From NCBI GenBank assembly GCA_037179385.1, contig CM074180.1, positions 24,409,455 to 24,473,454 on the forward strand: DNA of 64,000 nucleotides, given 5' to 3'. The notes below the pieces were generated by a model. The model was not told where the DNA came from, made no database searches, and saw nothing but the letters and a program-made list of their open reading frames with translations. The DNA comes from Holothuria scabra (Eukaryota; Echinodermata; Holothuroidea; Aspidochirotida; Holothuriidae). Below are positions 31,256 to 43,190 of this stretch, one piece after another (the stretch's first letter is position 1; each line of letters starts with the position of its first letter). A program made the position numbers and the translations under genes.

Positions 31256-31777
31256 TTAAAATACAATTTTGACTAACGTCTGTTTGGTCGAATGGTCTGT
31301 CTTGAGCCTGTGGCGCTTTACCATCTTTTATCAGAAACCCTCATGCTGTACAAGGAGTTACTAAGGAGCCGGGACATTAGGGATACCTTATATTGAATGC
31401 GCAAGAAACAGCTTGTAAATGACGTTTGAAATGTTATCTGATGTGACATTTTGCTCTTTCTACAGTTCTAAATCAACTGCTGTATCATCTTTTCCTGATT
31501 TTCTGTCAACTATGAGTTGAAAATGAGCAAACCTCATTATACCGGCAATCGAGTATTTCTTTGGTGTGTTTCACGTTCCACCTCAACCACATTTCTAAAG
31601 TGAATGAACAATGTTCCTGGGTTACAAGTGTGGAACTTAACTTAGCTGCTATTGGGCAAAACACAATACAAGTATTTTGGAATGGTATTTTTGTCCCCCT
31701 AAAATATAAAATCACCTTTAAAGTACAAGACGACTTGGTATGTCGGCACCGCAACTCGTCTAGACGTTCGTCTTGTT

Positions 31778-32385
31778 AGTATCATAGGGTATACAGCTGA
31801 CATATGCTGTGGTATATAACCATTACATGAAAAATTGGGGAAATGCAAATTATAACGCTAGCCATGCAAGAACTGTTAGAATAGAAAGCTATTTACACGT
31901 CTAACTGTCTCAATACAACTGTAAATGAATGATGATGTGTAGACATATGCATTAAATTATTCTTGGCACGAGGATTTATATTTTTAGGTCACTAGCATAG
32001 ATAACAGGATCCCCTGTTCATCTAGTACCCTTCACATATATGTACCTATAATTTGCATCACTAAATTGTATAAACTTTGTAAAACATATGAACAATAAAG
32101 TTGATAATGAAATTGACTCGGAGGTCATTTTGTTGTAATAGTTCCGGGTCACCCTGTGGCGTCACCCGATTTTTTATTCTCGGGGGGGGGGGGTATTGTG
32201 GGTGCCCAACAATTTTGCAGGGGACCACTGCTAGATTCCACTCATGGTGCAGTAAGCGCCACCGAGCGCGAAGCGCAAGGCCCAAAGGGTGGGTCAGGGG
32301 CAAAGCCCCCGGAAGGTCCTGGGTTTTAGCGTGTTCGTGAGGTATTAAAGTCGCTGTTTAAGTGTTCTTCTCTTGGCTTAACACT
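31778..32385. other. Gene-free stretch with a G-run repeat
   Basis: A G-run (32180-32191) is followed by gcgccaccgagcgcgaagcg and gcaaagcccccggaag, a repeat also seen near 32735. No exon is visible. Confidence 0.45.
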
Positions 32386-32389
32386 GGTC

Positions 32390-33290
32390 TACAAAATACC
32401 TCCAGGGTAACTTTCAGTAAGACTTTTGGTAGATAAAATCTAGTGATTCAACTACCAAGAGCAGATCCAGTCAAGAAGGGAGCCATACATGACAGACCAA
32501 TGATGAAAATGGTCTGAAGGCCGCGAGGTTGGTCGTTAAGTGCTGTCCTTCAGTGGACGTAACAGCTTCTTCGGGAAGCAGTATCAAGTTTGGTTTCGCC
32601 GAACGGCCCTTTGCCAGAGGGTCGGGAGGACTTTAGAAAAAGCAGATCCGGGTGACATTTTGCAAAAAGACGAGATGAACTATTGAGAAAGAATTTGATG
32701 GGCAGTTCAATGTGTGTTTCAGTGGGGTCCAGGGGGGCGAAGCCCCCGGAAGCTCATGGGTTTTAGGGGTTTGTTAACTTCAAGTAAGATTTTATTGGTA
32801 ACAAAACTAGTGAAACTACTATCAAGAGGGGATCCAGCATACATTTTGAAGAAGGAGACCTGAACTTCAAAGAGAAAGAGAAAGCAGTAGATGGGCAGTT
32901 AAATGTGATCCCCTTAAGGAAAAATGTAGGCCTAATCCTGCTTGAACGGTTACCTGAGCTATGCACCACCTTCAGTTGGCAAAGTCAAAAGTGTGCAGAA
33001 ACTTCTGAAAAACGCAACCCCTCAGACAACCGGAAATGACATTTTCCAGGTGTTTTGCGATATTTTAAGTTGAAAAGTATGACAATTACTGCCTTTTATT
33101 GTCAAAAGAAAAATCTAATATTAAAAATTTTCATAGTCACATTCTGACTAAAGAAGGTGTGACTAAAGAAGGTGTATCGTTTTGAAAATTTCAAATCTCA
33201 GTTGGGGAGGGGCACACGCGGGCACACAATTTTTCAGGGGGACGTGCCCCCTACCCCCTTGGTGACGCCACTGCGGTCACCGATTCAGTC
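32390..33290 (+). repeat. Dispersed repeat family P, copies 2 and 3
   Basis: The family P start occurs at about 32390-32470 (interrupted by the SINE at 32471 and resuming at 32641-32700) and again at 32780-33280. The second is collinear with copy 1 at 385-850 (gatgggcagttaaatgtgat, cggttacct, gtgtgcagaaa). It ends with cgtgccccctaccccc and ggtgacgccactgc, a poly-C type terminus. Confidence 0.65.
32471..32640 (+). mobile_element. SINE-like insertion with target-site duplication
   Basis: About 170 bp interrupting a family P repeat. It is flanked by agcagatccag (32460-32470) and agcagatccgg (32641-32651), a 10-of-11 duplication. A second copy lies at 55920-56095; both contain ggtctga.ggccg, gaggttggtcg, ggtttcgccgaacggccctt and gggtcggg. 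An internal hairpin gcttc-ttcgg-gaagc lies near 32569-32580. I could not identify tRNA-type A and B boxes with confidence, so the origin is open. Confidence 0.65.
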
Positions 33291-34503
33291 TCTTGGGGGA
33301 ATATATCTTCATCCCACAGGTAGCGACTCTTGACCACGTTAGACTTCTGTCAATTTCGTCTGAGCCCTATCTTTTAAAATGGCTGAGTTAGGAGCTTTTT
33401 ACAAAGAGATGCATGAATAAGACTGTTTGAAGAGACACACGAACTCATGGAAGATTGTTGTGGGTCCATATAGCTAGAGAAACTTGCGATGGTCTGGACT
33501 TGGATACTCATACCAAGAGGGATTTAGAGAAATGTGATTTCTGGTCACCCACCGTCTCGTGTTCGTAGACCCTGAGGGTCTACGAACCTCTGCTACACTG
33601 TTTTTAAGGCACAGAAGCTAGGGCCACACTAAAACCGACGAAGTATTGTGTTTAACCCACCAGAGAAAAAACCGAACTCGTTTTTTTTTTTTTTTTTTTT
33701 TTTTGGTAGGGGGATTGACCAAACCAAGGAACCACTTAGACCACTTATCGACCTCAACCCGATAATATCTCCAAGCAAGCCTTCGTGGACCTGTGGTTAA
33801 AGGAAGCTTCTTCATGCAATGCATGTGCATTTACAAAAGGATCATCTAAAGTGACCTTCAAGTTTTACACAAACAAAAAAGTTGCATTTAACACAAGTTT
33901 CAATGCGATCCTAACTGATTACAGAGTGGGGAGATATTAATGATTTTGATCATAAATGACTTATGATGGACTTAAACTGACCCATCTGTTTTGTTGAGAG
34001 ATGGCGATTACTTTGTAAACACCAAGTTTGCCGTTATTGCACATAGAATCATACAAATAAGAATGTTTCCTATTCTGAGATCTCTGTAATTGAAAATATT
34101 TGCACACCCAAAAAGGAGTCCTACTTTCAGAATTTCATGCCCGACTTTCAAGAATATAAGTTTTGTCGGGGGGGGGGGCAGATACATTTTAAAGGTTTTC
34201 ACTATTAACAGCTTTTATTAAACCTAACACAACCTTTCTACTCTCTGTTGGCCAAACTTCGCCACACCCCTACTGAACATTGTGTCAAAGTGCCATTAAA
34301 ATGCTTGAACGGATTAACGTTTGAGGGTCCTAATGAAAGCGTGAACAGAAATGATAGATCAGGTGTTCAGTCAGACTACCAGCTAGGCAGATAGACAGAC
34401 AGACATACAAGCAGACAGCCAAACTGTAAGGTATATACTTTTCATTTTACGTTAACTGCATTTCCCTATGAAATTGCATTTATACTTCTACAAAGCAAAC
34501 GTA
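33291..34503. other. Gene-free stretch
   Basis: Contains a poly-T run (33680-33704) and a G-run (34170-34179). The 70-codon minus-strand frame there owes its lysines to the poly-T. No supported exon. Confidence 0.4.
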
Positions 34504-34511
34504 ATTACATC

Positions 34512-34713
34512 CAGGGGCGTAACCAGTCTTCAGGCTGGACGTTCAAGGAGGGGGGGGGGGACTCAAGAGGTTTCCCGATTTAGATTTTGCACCAGTTTCT
34601 TCTTCTTTTTGCTCTTTTCTGCCCTTATTCCATTCCTGATTTTTATCTCTCTTCCCGTTTTTTGGTCTTCGGGGTACAAGCTTTCTCCTCCCGCATCACT
34701 GGTTACGCCCCTG
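34512..34713. mobile_element. hAT-type MITE (202 bp)
   Basis: A perfect 16-bp terminal inverted repeat: caggggcgtaaccagt at 34512-34527 and actggttacgcccctg at 34698-34713. It is flanked by 8-bp target duplications with two mismatches (attacatc at 34504-34511, attacaca at 34714-34721). CAGGG-type ends with 8-bp duplications are typical of hAT elements. It carries a G-run after the left end and a CT-rich middle; nothing is encoded. Confidence 0.8.
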
Positions 34714-34721
34714 ATTACACA

Positions 34722-36270
34722 ACTTAAAGTAGTACTGTACCTCTTGGCTTGGAAGTATCACTGATACTTGAGGCACCGCCATTAGCCATTCTTTTATCGT
34801 CTAGTTGTTATTAGTGTATTCTCTGTAAGCAATGGAAAAGAACAATATTAGATTAAACGAAGCCGATCTTTAACATAGAATTCTATCAATCTTTTCCCAG
34901 TCAGTAGCATCATCAAGTAAATGGCGGAGGAGAGGGCGTTTGTCATGTAAGTCGATTATTTGTCTAGAAGTCGCTCTTCGAGTAAACATGAAAGGGCAGA
35001 AAACTGCCTCAACCACCTCTGTTTGCCCAACTTGATTCTATGGAGCGTGTTAAGGAGTAAAAGACCTACTTAAACTTTCTGAAGCTTTTTTCAACTGATT
35101 CCAGTCAGCGAGTTGAAGTTCGGTTAAAACCGAATCCACTTGAATTGGACAACTGCGTGTGACTGAAATTCGTACCAGGGTTGGGGTCGTAACTCCTTTC
35201 TAGAATATGTTCAAACTAAATCTCCCCTCGGCACGAGTTGAATAGGTCATGATGATGATGGTGCCAGTGTGCATATCACTTGTGATATATGTTTACAATC
35301 TGTCACTTGCTTCATACATCATACAATACGTAAATGAAACATCTATGACATTTTTAGAGTGAAATGTCACTAATACCACTAATTTGACTAAAAAGTAGAG
35401 GCTCATCTCACATCTGAGAGATTTATTCAAAATATGTGTCACTTTCACCCCTTAAGAGTGTATATTGAGCATTTATTTCCGAGCCTGAATTCACTCTTTT
35501 TGGATTTAGAGTCATTTCATACTGTGTTAATCGTTAAAGATTCCATACAGTAAGTGATGAATGAACATATCCGCTGCCATCAGATAAGATCATGGTTCTC
35601 CATGAAGAATGTAATCGAGTTCGTTTATAAGTAGATGATCATTTTCGTCCCGTCTGACCGAAATCCCTAGCTCCGCCACTGTTCTGCACCACAATCACAC
35701 ATTGGGTAGAAACGAACAAAAAATTATCTGTCGTCGTCTGACATTGCGTTTGGTCTTCGTAAGAATGGGCTGTCTAGTCTTGCATCCTTGTAAAATTTTG
35801 TTACCAGAACAAAATTTGCCACTCAGCAGTAATTAAAATAGAATTAACGGTTTCTTTTTATTCACTTGAAAGACCTGTCCAATGTCTATATCGATTCTAG
35901 CAAATAATCAGTTAAAAAGGGGATGGCGAAGTACTGGAAAAAAGCTTAATAGCTGCCAAACTCTGACTGTCCACACTTGAAGTTCACTAATGTCACTGAG
36001 TTAAAATAATTTTGTCTTTATGAAACTGTATTCAATATTTGAAATAATATTATTCTGACGCTTTGTGAAGTCTGCAGTAGTTTTCATTGTGATAGTTTGC
36101 TAAAGAATTTTAAAAAGGAAAATTTCTTAATGTTAAAAATGGGCGAGAAACTGTCGAAACGCAATGCTTTAACCTGCCACCTGCTGATACCTCGACAGGC
36201 CATAAATCATACTAGGAAAAATTGTAAGTAAAGTTTAATTTAAATTTAGAAACATTCATGAATTGTTTTG
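34722..36270. other. Gene-free stretch
   Basis: Mostly unique AT-rich DNA. No frame with motif or splice context was found. Short gagtgaaat motifs near 35360-35460 foreshadow the repeat beginning near 36280. Confidence 0.4.
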
Positions 36271-36279
36271 TTAGACCTT

Positions 36280-36620
36280 TTTACACTCTAAAGATAAAAA
36301 GAGTGAAATTTCATTTGTTAGAAGAGTGAAATTTACCAAGTTTACTCCAAAAGCGGAAATTCACTCCAAAAGAACGAAGTTAAACTCTTGATAGAGTGTC
36401 TGCAGGGACCAATCTCAAAATAGAGTAAACCCTGCAAGCACTTATTTAAAGAGTGAATTTACTCTTTTTACAGTAAATTTTACTCTATTGACAGTAAATT
36501 TTACTCTTCAGTCTTGGAATGAATTTCGCTATACTTGACTATAATGGCATGAATTCAAACCTTTTACCTTACCTTTTACTTTGAGTAAGTAAACTCTGAT
36601 TTTGAGAGTGTAACATTATT
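36280..36620. repeat. gagtgaaatttcactc-type repeat, copy 1
   Basis: Many short self-complementary motifs (agagtgaaatttca, tgaatttactcttt, ttttactctatt) occur in both orientations, so the unit can fold on itself. A related block lies at 37998-38320. Possibly a MITE-like family; no duplication was identified. Confidence 0.55.
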
Positions 36621-37997
36621 ATATACAAGAAGTTAGATTTCACTCGAGGTTGACCCAAGTTTATGCTGGTGGACAAGAACCCAGGAAATTGGGGATGAAA
36701 CCCCAGTATCTTAGGTCTTCTAGATAAATCTGGAAATCTTCTCTCGATATATGGTTTTTGGGGGCAAAATCAGTTTAGTTAATACCATGGAAAACAAATT
36801 CCTGTTACTTTGTCCAATTAAGTTGATTGCAGCATATCAAATCGTTATCAATAATGTATGGGAGTAGGTCTACTCTTTTTCGAAATTATAAACTTGAAAA
36901 AACTTACCGGAATTTCATTTTGGATAGGCCTATACCTGTTGTATTTTCAAGCCGGTTCCACATTTTTTTGTAAACGAAGGACAGAAACAAAGCAAGAGTC
37001 TAAGCATCAGCCCGAGAGGAGTCGGCATATACAAATTCAGGGATGATATTATCATTCTACTGACATTGCCACGCGGTTACAACCCAACTCATACACATAC
37101 TGTATGTTTATGTTGTTTCTGCGATGTAATTTTCTTACGAGTTGCCTTGCCAACAAATAGACCACTTTCAATGTATACACAGCCATCGTGATCCGATTGC
37201 TGTTTTTCCAAACATTCCAGTTACCCACCGTAGATTGTCTTTATGCTATATATAGGATTATGTTTGCATGGCAAACTGTTAGAGTACTTTGGCCAACAGA
37301 TGACGTCGTAGTCTTGTAGCCTTCTTCGACCGACTGGGCCCTATATAGTTATGTACATTGTTGGCCTATGGGTGAATTCGTCGGAAGCTTCCAACAGGGC
37401 GAGTACTAGCCTGCGAAGCGCCTCTGTGGCTGCGGCCCCTTATCGTAGCGATGAGCTGAACGAAAAGATTTCGTCCGCTCCGCGGGCTAGGTGTGTGCAT
37501 AAACCGTTAGTCAGGCGCGTAGCCAGAATTGTGTCCTGGGATGGGTTCGAAGGGTGGAACAGGGGCTAGAGGGTGTAGTGTAAACCCTCCATTTTTGGAG
37601 AAGAGATGGGGTTCTATGTCTACAAATGCGAAATGTTGCAATTTTTGTGTCTTAAACGGAATACAGATGAATATTTGTTTGCCTATTGCGGGGAATTTTG
37701 GGGTAACACGTGGTCCTTTTTGTAAAAAAGTTTTAAACAAGTTTATGGGGAGAAATTTTCCTACTACGCTGTGGTTAGACTTGTCCTGAATATCTTCAAT
37801 ATGATGTAATGGAAACACAAGATTTACTTTCTGAACAGACGATATTTCTAAGTAAGACGCGACTCGCAAAATAAGGTGCGATTAAAAGGTCACCAGGTCG
37901 CTCTGCTTTTCATACTGGAGACGATCATACGCAAAGCGACGCGATAGTACGAGCGATATCTTTTAGACTTTTGAGACTATCCATGGGAAGGAGATTT
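36621..37997. other. Gene-free stretch
   Basis: Frames near 36858, 37351 and 37507-37869 show no motif. A ggcgcgtagccagaattg motif near 37514 marks another small repeat end. No gene is supported. Confidence 0.4.
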
Positions 37998-38320
37998 TAA
38001 AAAGAGTGAAATTTCACATGTTAGAAGAGTAAAAGTTATAGGGGTCACCCCCAAAGATCGGCAATTCCTCCAAAAAGAGTAAAATTCACTCCAAATAAGC
38101 CAAAAGTTTCAGTCCTTGATGGTTTGATTACAGGTATCACACTTAGCCCTACAAAAGAGTGACCCATGTAGGCACTCGTAAAAGAGAATTGTCACTCTTT
38201 CGGAGTGAATTTCACTCTTCTTCAATTGCACTATTCTTAAAGTGAATTAACGTTGCGATAGAGTGAAATCACACTTTTCACTCTATTAAGAAGTGACTAA
38301 GTTCACTCTCATGTTCTTAG
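37998..38320. repeat. gagtgaaatttcactc-type repeat, copy 2
   Basis: It parallels 36280-36620: both contain aagagtgaaatttca followed by gttagaagagt, then an attcactccaaa segment, a pale middle, and tgaatttcactctt / tgaatttactcttt near the end. Confidence 0.55.
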
Positions 38321-38759
38321 AGTCCAGAAATCTTTTAGAAATAAATACCTTTATAAAACAGGTGTTTCGTCAAATCAACAACGATATCGTTCAATATACA
38401 CTTTCACTGGGGATGATGAGACACGATACGAATTTAAGCGACGCGATACCCGCCAACGCCGTGATACAAACAATAAGACTGAGGAACGCTGTCAAGGCCT
38501 GCCAGTTTGTCGAGGGACGGAGACGACCAAAAAGATACGGTAGTACACCATGAGCATTCGGTCATGTAATATCGCCGAAAGGTGGAGACGGAAGTTAAAA
38601 ACAACTTAATTTTCAGCTTAATTTATCTCTTGATGTCACGTATTGTTTTCACCATTTTGATCCTACGAAATGTGTAACCTGTTGATCTCAGTGTGAGTAG
38701 CACAGGATGGAATTTTTGGGGGCCTAGGTAACAAGTAGGGGGGGTCTGGTACCTCCTAG

Positions 38760-39030
38760 TGTCAGGCGCGGCAAGACTATCTAAGCGTAGCGCCACCATC
38801 AGCTGGCGCGGAGCGTACAAGAAAGTTTTGGGCTTTACAAACCCTCCAGATGGCCGGAAACGGCACTTCCCACGTGTTTTAAACTGGGTGTACCCAGCCT
38901 TGAAATACGAATCTCATGTCTGCCACTTTTCAAATAATGAGAATAAAAAATCAATCTGTGAAAAATTGTAATACATACACTTTTTAGGGACCCCAAACTG
39001 TGCATTCCTGATCTGTGGCCTTGAGGATGA
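38760..39030 (-). repeat. Family Q repeat with extended flank
   Basis: The reversed core ggcgcggagcgtacaag lies at 38806-38822. The following 0.2 kb (ccagatggccggaaacggc, cacgtgttttaa, tttttagggacccc) is repeated in inverted orientation at 55680-55885, which shows that the family extends well beyond its GC core. Confidence 0.65.
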
Positions 39031-40330
39031 GACTAAAGGGAATCGGCATCTCCCTTTCCCTTGGGAAAATTGTAAACTTCAGGTGGGCGTAGATCGCAAA
39101 TGCGGCAATATTTACCAAAAGTAGTTGTGTCCCGATATGAGAAAATTTCCTTGCGTTAGATTTCCTAGATGCAAAATGGTGCTATGTTTGGCAAAACTTA
39201 AGAACTGATTAAAGGCCTACGTTTTAGGATTTTCCTTTTTGGGGAGCATGAACAATTTCAAAATACTCACTTTTAGTCTTTGTAGAGATTTTACAAGGGA
39301 CATACATACTGTCAAAGAAACAATGTTTTCCGGTTTCAGTGGTGTTTAGACGCAAAATGGTGGAGTATTTGTTCAGTCATCGGTACATTACGAAGTCAAC
39401 ATTAAAATGCTACGAGTAGATCTCTCAAAATGTTAAAACCGCAAAGCAGAAGTATGGATCGTATGAGAAACATATGAAATCCGGACCTTCATCTTCGAAG
39501 TGAAATGCAATAAACGACAATGCAGATTACGGTATCTAATTTAGTGAAAGTAGAAATTCTGAAGTTATTACTTGATTTCATACGTGCGCACAAAATGTGT
39601 TTGACACACATTCATGCATGAGCTCTAAACGATATATTCCGGTGGCCTTAAACCTGGGTGTTTTTGTAAGAAAAGCAAGAGCAAAAAATTTTCTACACCA
39701 TGTCCTTCAACCCTGTCTCAATACTATTTTCCTAACTCAAGATATCTCACTTTTAAATATTGCGTATTTTGTTAAAAAACACCTCTGCTTTTCAACAAAA
39801 CATCTGGAAGTTATGTATTTTGACACATCGACTCAAATTTCTTTTGTTTTTCTTTATATTTGAGCCTCCTGTTTGTTCTTGATGGAATATTTGAATATTT
39901 TCCTGCAGATCTAGCGTTACCTTTCACCATATGTAGAGTACAACCAACCGACAATGTTGCTAAATATGCCTGCAGCAGAATCAATATTATCTTGGAAGTA
40001 CTACCTCGAGGTAGTACTTCCATGATATAATAAATAAATTGAATGCAATGTCAAATCAATGTGCCACGATTACGTCACAGATTACCCATGATGCACCAAA
40101 TCTCAGGAAAATTACATAGCTTCAAAAATCTGTATCTTCTGAACGCTGTTGAAAATGCACTTTTCACCTCCTGAAAGAGAAACTTTTTTGGCATATTTTG
40201 AAGAATATGAATTTTGTCTCCAGAATATGCCTTTAATTGTTGCACATTTTATTTATTTACTGGTTTTGAAGGAAATGATTCAAAGGTTATTTCCGTCCAA
40301 ACATTTAATTTCTTCTCAATTACTTTATCA
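39031..40330. other. Gene-free stretch containing a perfect palindrome
   Basis: AT-rich DNA without supported exons. The notable structure is the 30-bp palindrome at 39993-40022, listed separately. Confidence 0.4.
39993..40022. repeat. Perfect 30-bp palindrome
   Basis: tggaagtactacctc is followed with no spacer by its exact reverse complement. The flanks (tattat and ataata, allowing small mismatches) extend the symmetry. It encodes nothing visible. Confidence 0.95.
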
Positions 40331-42399
40331 GAACGCAAAAAATCTGGGGGGGGGGGGGGCTGAAGAAAATCTGGGGGGCTAGGCCCCAGTCTCCCCCCCC
40401 CCCTCCGTGGCTACGCTACTGGTTGATCTGTGTACTTGAAGTGAAAGGACCATAATTTGAGTACCTTACTGGAAGTTTAGCCTCGACACTCATAATAAAG
40501 ATTATAACAACTTTGAAACTTGAACCCTCACATAGAAGCATAAAAAACAAGTCTAAACTCACCAAATTAAATCATCTTCACCTTTCAAGTGCTGGTTACC
40601 TTCGCACAAACTAAATTGCATATCATATTTCGCAATGTAAGTGCAATGCAAAGATGAGTGTATCGGACAATCATGGAGAGGCCTGTAGCTAGCAAATGTC
40701 TCATCAATAACGTCTCCTCTTCCGTGACATACGAATATGGTCATTAATCTATCCTCTTCAAGTATTTGCATAACCCAACGTGTGGTTTATTGGTTGTCCT
40801 CTATTGTACATGGATAGTACTTCCATGTTGTGTACAGATCCCTGGCTATATACTGTGGTAACTGTACGTGCCATGTACAAATCTTTTCTCCAAGTTGAAT
40901 ATCATCGCCCGAGCAACCGCAGCAGTGTGGCGTGCACCGAATTGATTTTTCTTGGTGCCCTATTTAATTTTACAAAGCATATGACAATGACACTGATGAT
41001 TGTTTAGTGATCAAAGATGTTTCCTACTCCCCATAATGACTTTACTTTAAAGTCCCCACCTGACTTCTCACTGACCCGTTAAATCCCACTATAACCAGAT
41101 AATCCCAAGAGTGTATAGCAGGCCAGAGATGCCTGGTTAAAAATATCGATCTGTATTGTAAGCTACCGTTTTGTGTGTGGTTTTGGTATGTCTAACAATG
41201 ACCGACACCAGTCACGATTCACCTTAATTGTTCTCACTCCGACAGCCATACAGCTATGTAGGTCAACTGAATCATGCATGGTTGGGCGAGGTTTCAATGG
41301 GATCACACCAAAAAATCTTCCTGGTTGTCTGGTAGTGTCAGTACTTTCATATTAGAACTTAGGTTTTAGTTCGACCAGCATACTTTGTCGTTAGGCGGAC
41401 ACAGCACTTGCCTATGGCCACGTCTCCAATTTATATTACTTCACCTTTTTCAGAGAGTACGGTATGTCATAACTACAAAACAAGACAGTAACATGTTAGT
41501 CAACGGTCGTTGGTAATTGGGATAGGCCTATGTTATGTTTGTGGCATATTTCTCCAAATAATTATCCACACTTCGAGTTTCATTTAGGCCTATACCAGTA
41601 TACGCTACGATAGCTCCTGCTAATTGTTAAAACATACTACGATAATGCGAAAACTATAAAGGTCTTCAAAGGTCGACACTATGTGATAAGTCCGACTTCT
41701 CTAATTTCCGATCATTCTCGGGTCAGACGTGCCTAGCTAGAGTGTACTGCCATCACAACATGGTCAACCTAAAAATTGCTGAAAATACTGTGAATGATCA
41801 TCAAATATTATAGGAATTCCGATAAAACTTGTGAATTTGGGCAACAATTTCTGGAATGGAATTTTTAGGCCCACCATCGGGAATCAAAATGGATATTATA
41901 AGAAGAGAGTTGTCAGCTGACAACAAGCTGCTATAAGTTTGCCACACTGCAGCAGGAGTAAGAAAAGAGTAGACCACATAAGAGTACTACCGTTATTGGC
42001 CATTGCCTCGGCGTGTGATGCCTGAACTACACTGGACAGGGCAAAGCGGAACACTACACTCTCCAATTCTCCAAATTTTTGCCGCGTTCTCAATACTCCG
42101 TTTATTTTCCAGGCAGGGAGCAAAAATTCCAACAATTCTCCCTATATTTCAATGTATAGATAAGGGAAAGTTCTCTCCAATTGCCAAAATTTCCCTCCAG
42201 ATGACCAATTTCCTGGAAGGCAGGGGCATCGATTTGGTTTTCAAAGTGAAGGAACATCTGGTGTAATTTTTTTCTCCTGTCCTGGTAAGGTGTCCACAGC
42301 AGCGTATAGCTAGACATTTTTGCGGAAGGGGTGGGGTGGGTAATTATTCAGATTTCACGATTTTTTTAAACGTAAACACCACTGTACTTAGTATAAGGG
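40331..42399. other. Gene-free stretch with a G-run/C-run small repeat
   Basis: A G-run at 40347-40358, a C-run at 40393-40402 and gtggctacgctactgg near 40405 mark a small fossil repeat. The rest shows no supported exon; frames at 40559, 40780 and 41896-42266 lack motifs. Confidence 0.4.
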
Positions 42400-43190
42400 G
42401 CGTAATTTGAGGCACGCGAAGCGGCCTGAAATTCTTGTCCTTTTAAAATATTTGAAAATTTGAAAATATGGAGCTTGTACTGCAAAAAAGTTTGGATTCT
42501 GGGTTTCTTGTACGGGCATTTGAAAAGTTGGGGGATTTATGAGAAGAAATTTCATTTCCTATTGGCAAATATGAGGTTGAACGGCGAGCAAACATTGTTG
42601 TTAATACATAATGTTCTCCAATGCCTACGAAATGAGACTCTCCGACGAAATTTTCGAGTCAAGAGCTATATTCATTTGAAGAAAATTTAGAACTTTTTGT
42701 TAGGAAATTTGTTATGAAAATAGCATTCTAGTTTACTGGTGTAGTACTTGATGATCTGGATTCACATATAGCGAATTTCTGATTTTGTCACTTCCTTAGC
42801 TCGGAAAAATTTACTAAACTGAAGGTATGAGCGAGCACTTCTGCTTAGGAATTGCAATTACGGCGCGCGAATGTCGAATATGGAGCTGTCATTGGAGAGA
42901 ATTCGGATTTCGGATTCTTATAAGTTGTCAAAACCACACAGTAGACTGGTTTCACAAATGGTAAGTTTCCGAGTTCTTCATTTTTCAGAGCCGCCTGTCC
43001 CCTGTAGCTAGTCCACCGGGTGTCTAAGAGAAGGGGGACCAGATACAAAATGGTGCTAAATGTTCCAACATTTTGAGTCACTAGGAAAACTCCAAAGTTT
43101 TTAAAACCTACCGTAGTCTACAAACTATGGGTAATTATACTTCACGGGCTACGGTCGTGAATTTAAATACCGGGTGTACTCGAAAAGTAA
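42400..43190 (-). repeat. Dispersed repeat family S, copy 2
   Basis: Inverted partner of 6350-7110. Read on the minus strand it shares the atccgaaatccgaattctc-like block, the gtgtggttttgac segment (near 42935), gcgcgccgtaattgcaattc (near 42845) and ctccatattttcaaat (near 42460). Neither copy has a shared open frame. Confidence 0.7.

Larger units (their letters stand above)
28355..31777 (+). mobile_element. Helitron-like element, copy A (rearranged)
   Basis: It starts with a hairpin (28355-28392) whose arm contains agttgcggtgcc and ends with the inverted partner ggcaccgcaact (31745-31756), followed by the palindrome cgtctagacg and cgtcttgtt. The same two ends bound copy B at 46045-50841 in the opposite orientation. 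Short terminal inverted repeats plus a palindrome outside the right one resemble the asymmetric ends described for Helentron/Helitron2 elements. The N-terminal coding block (atgcccaagaagggccgttc at 28996) is present. The DUF6570 block is missing and the middle is inverted (see 29355-31255). Confidence 0.65.
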
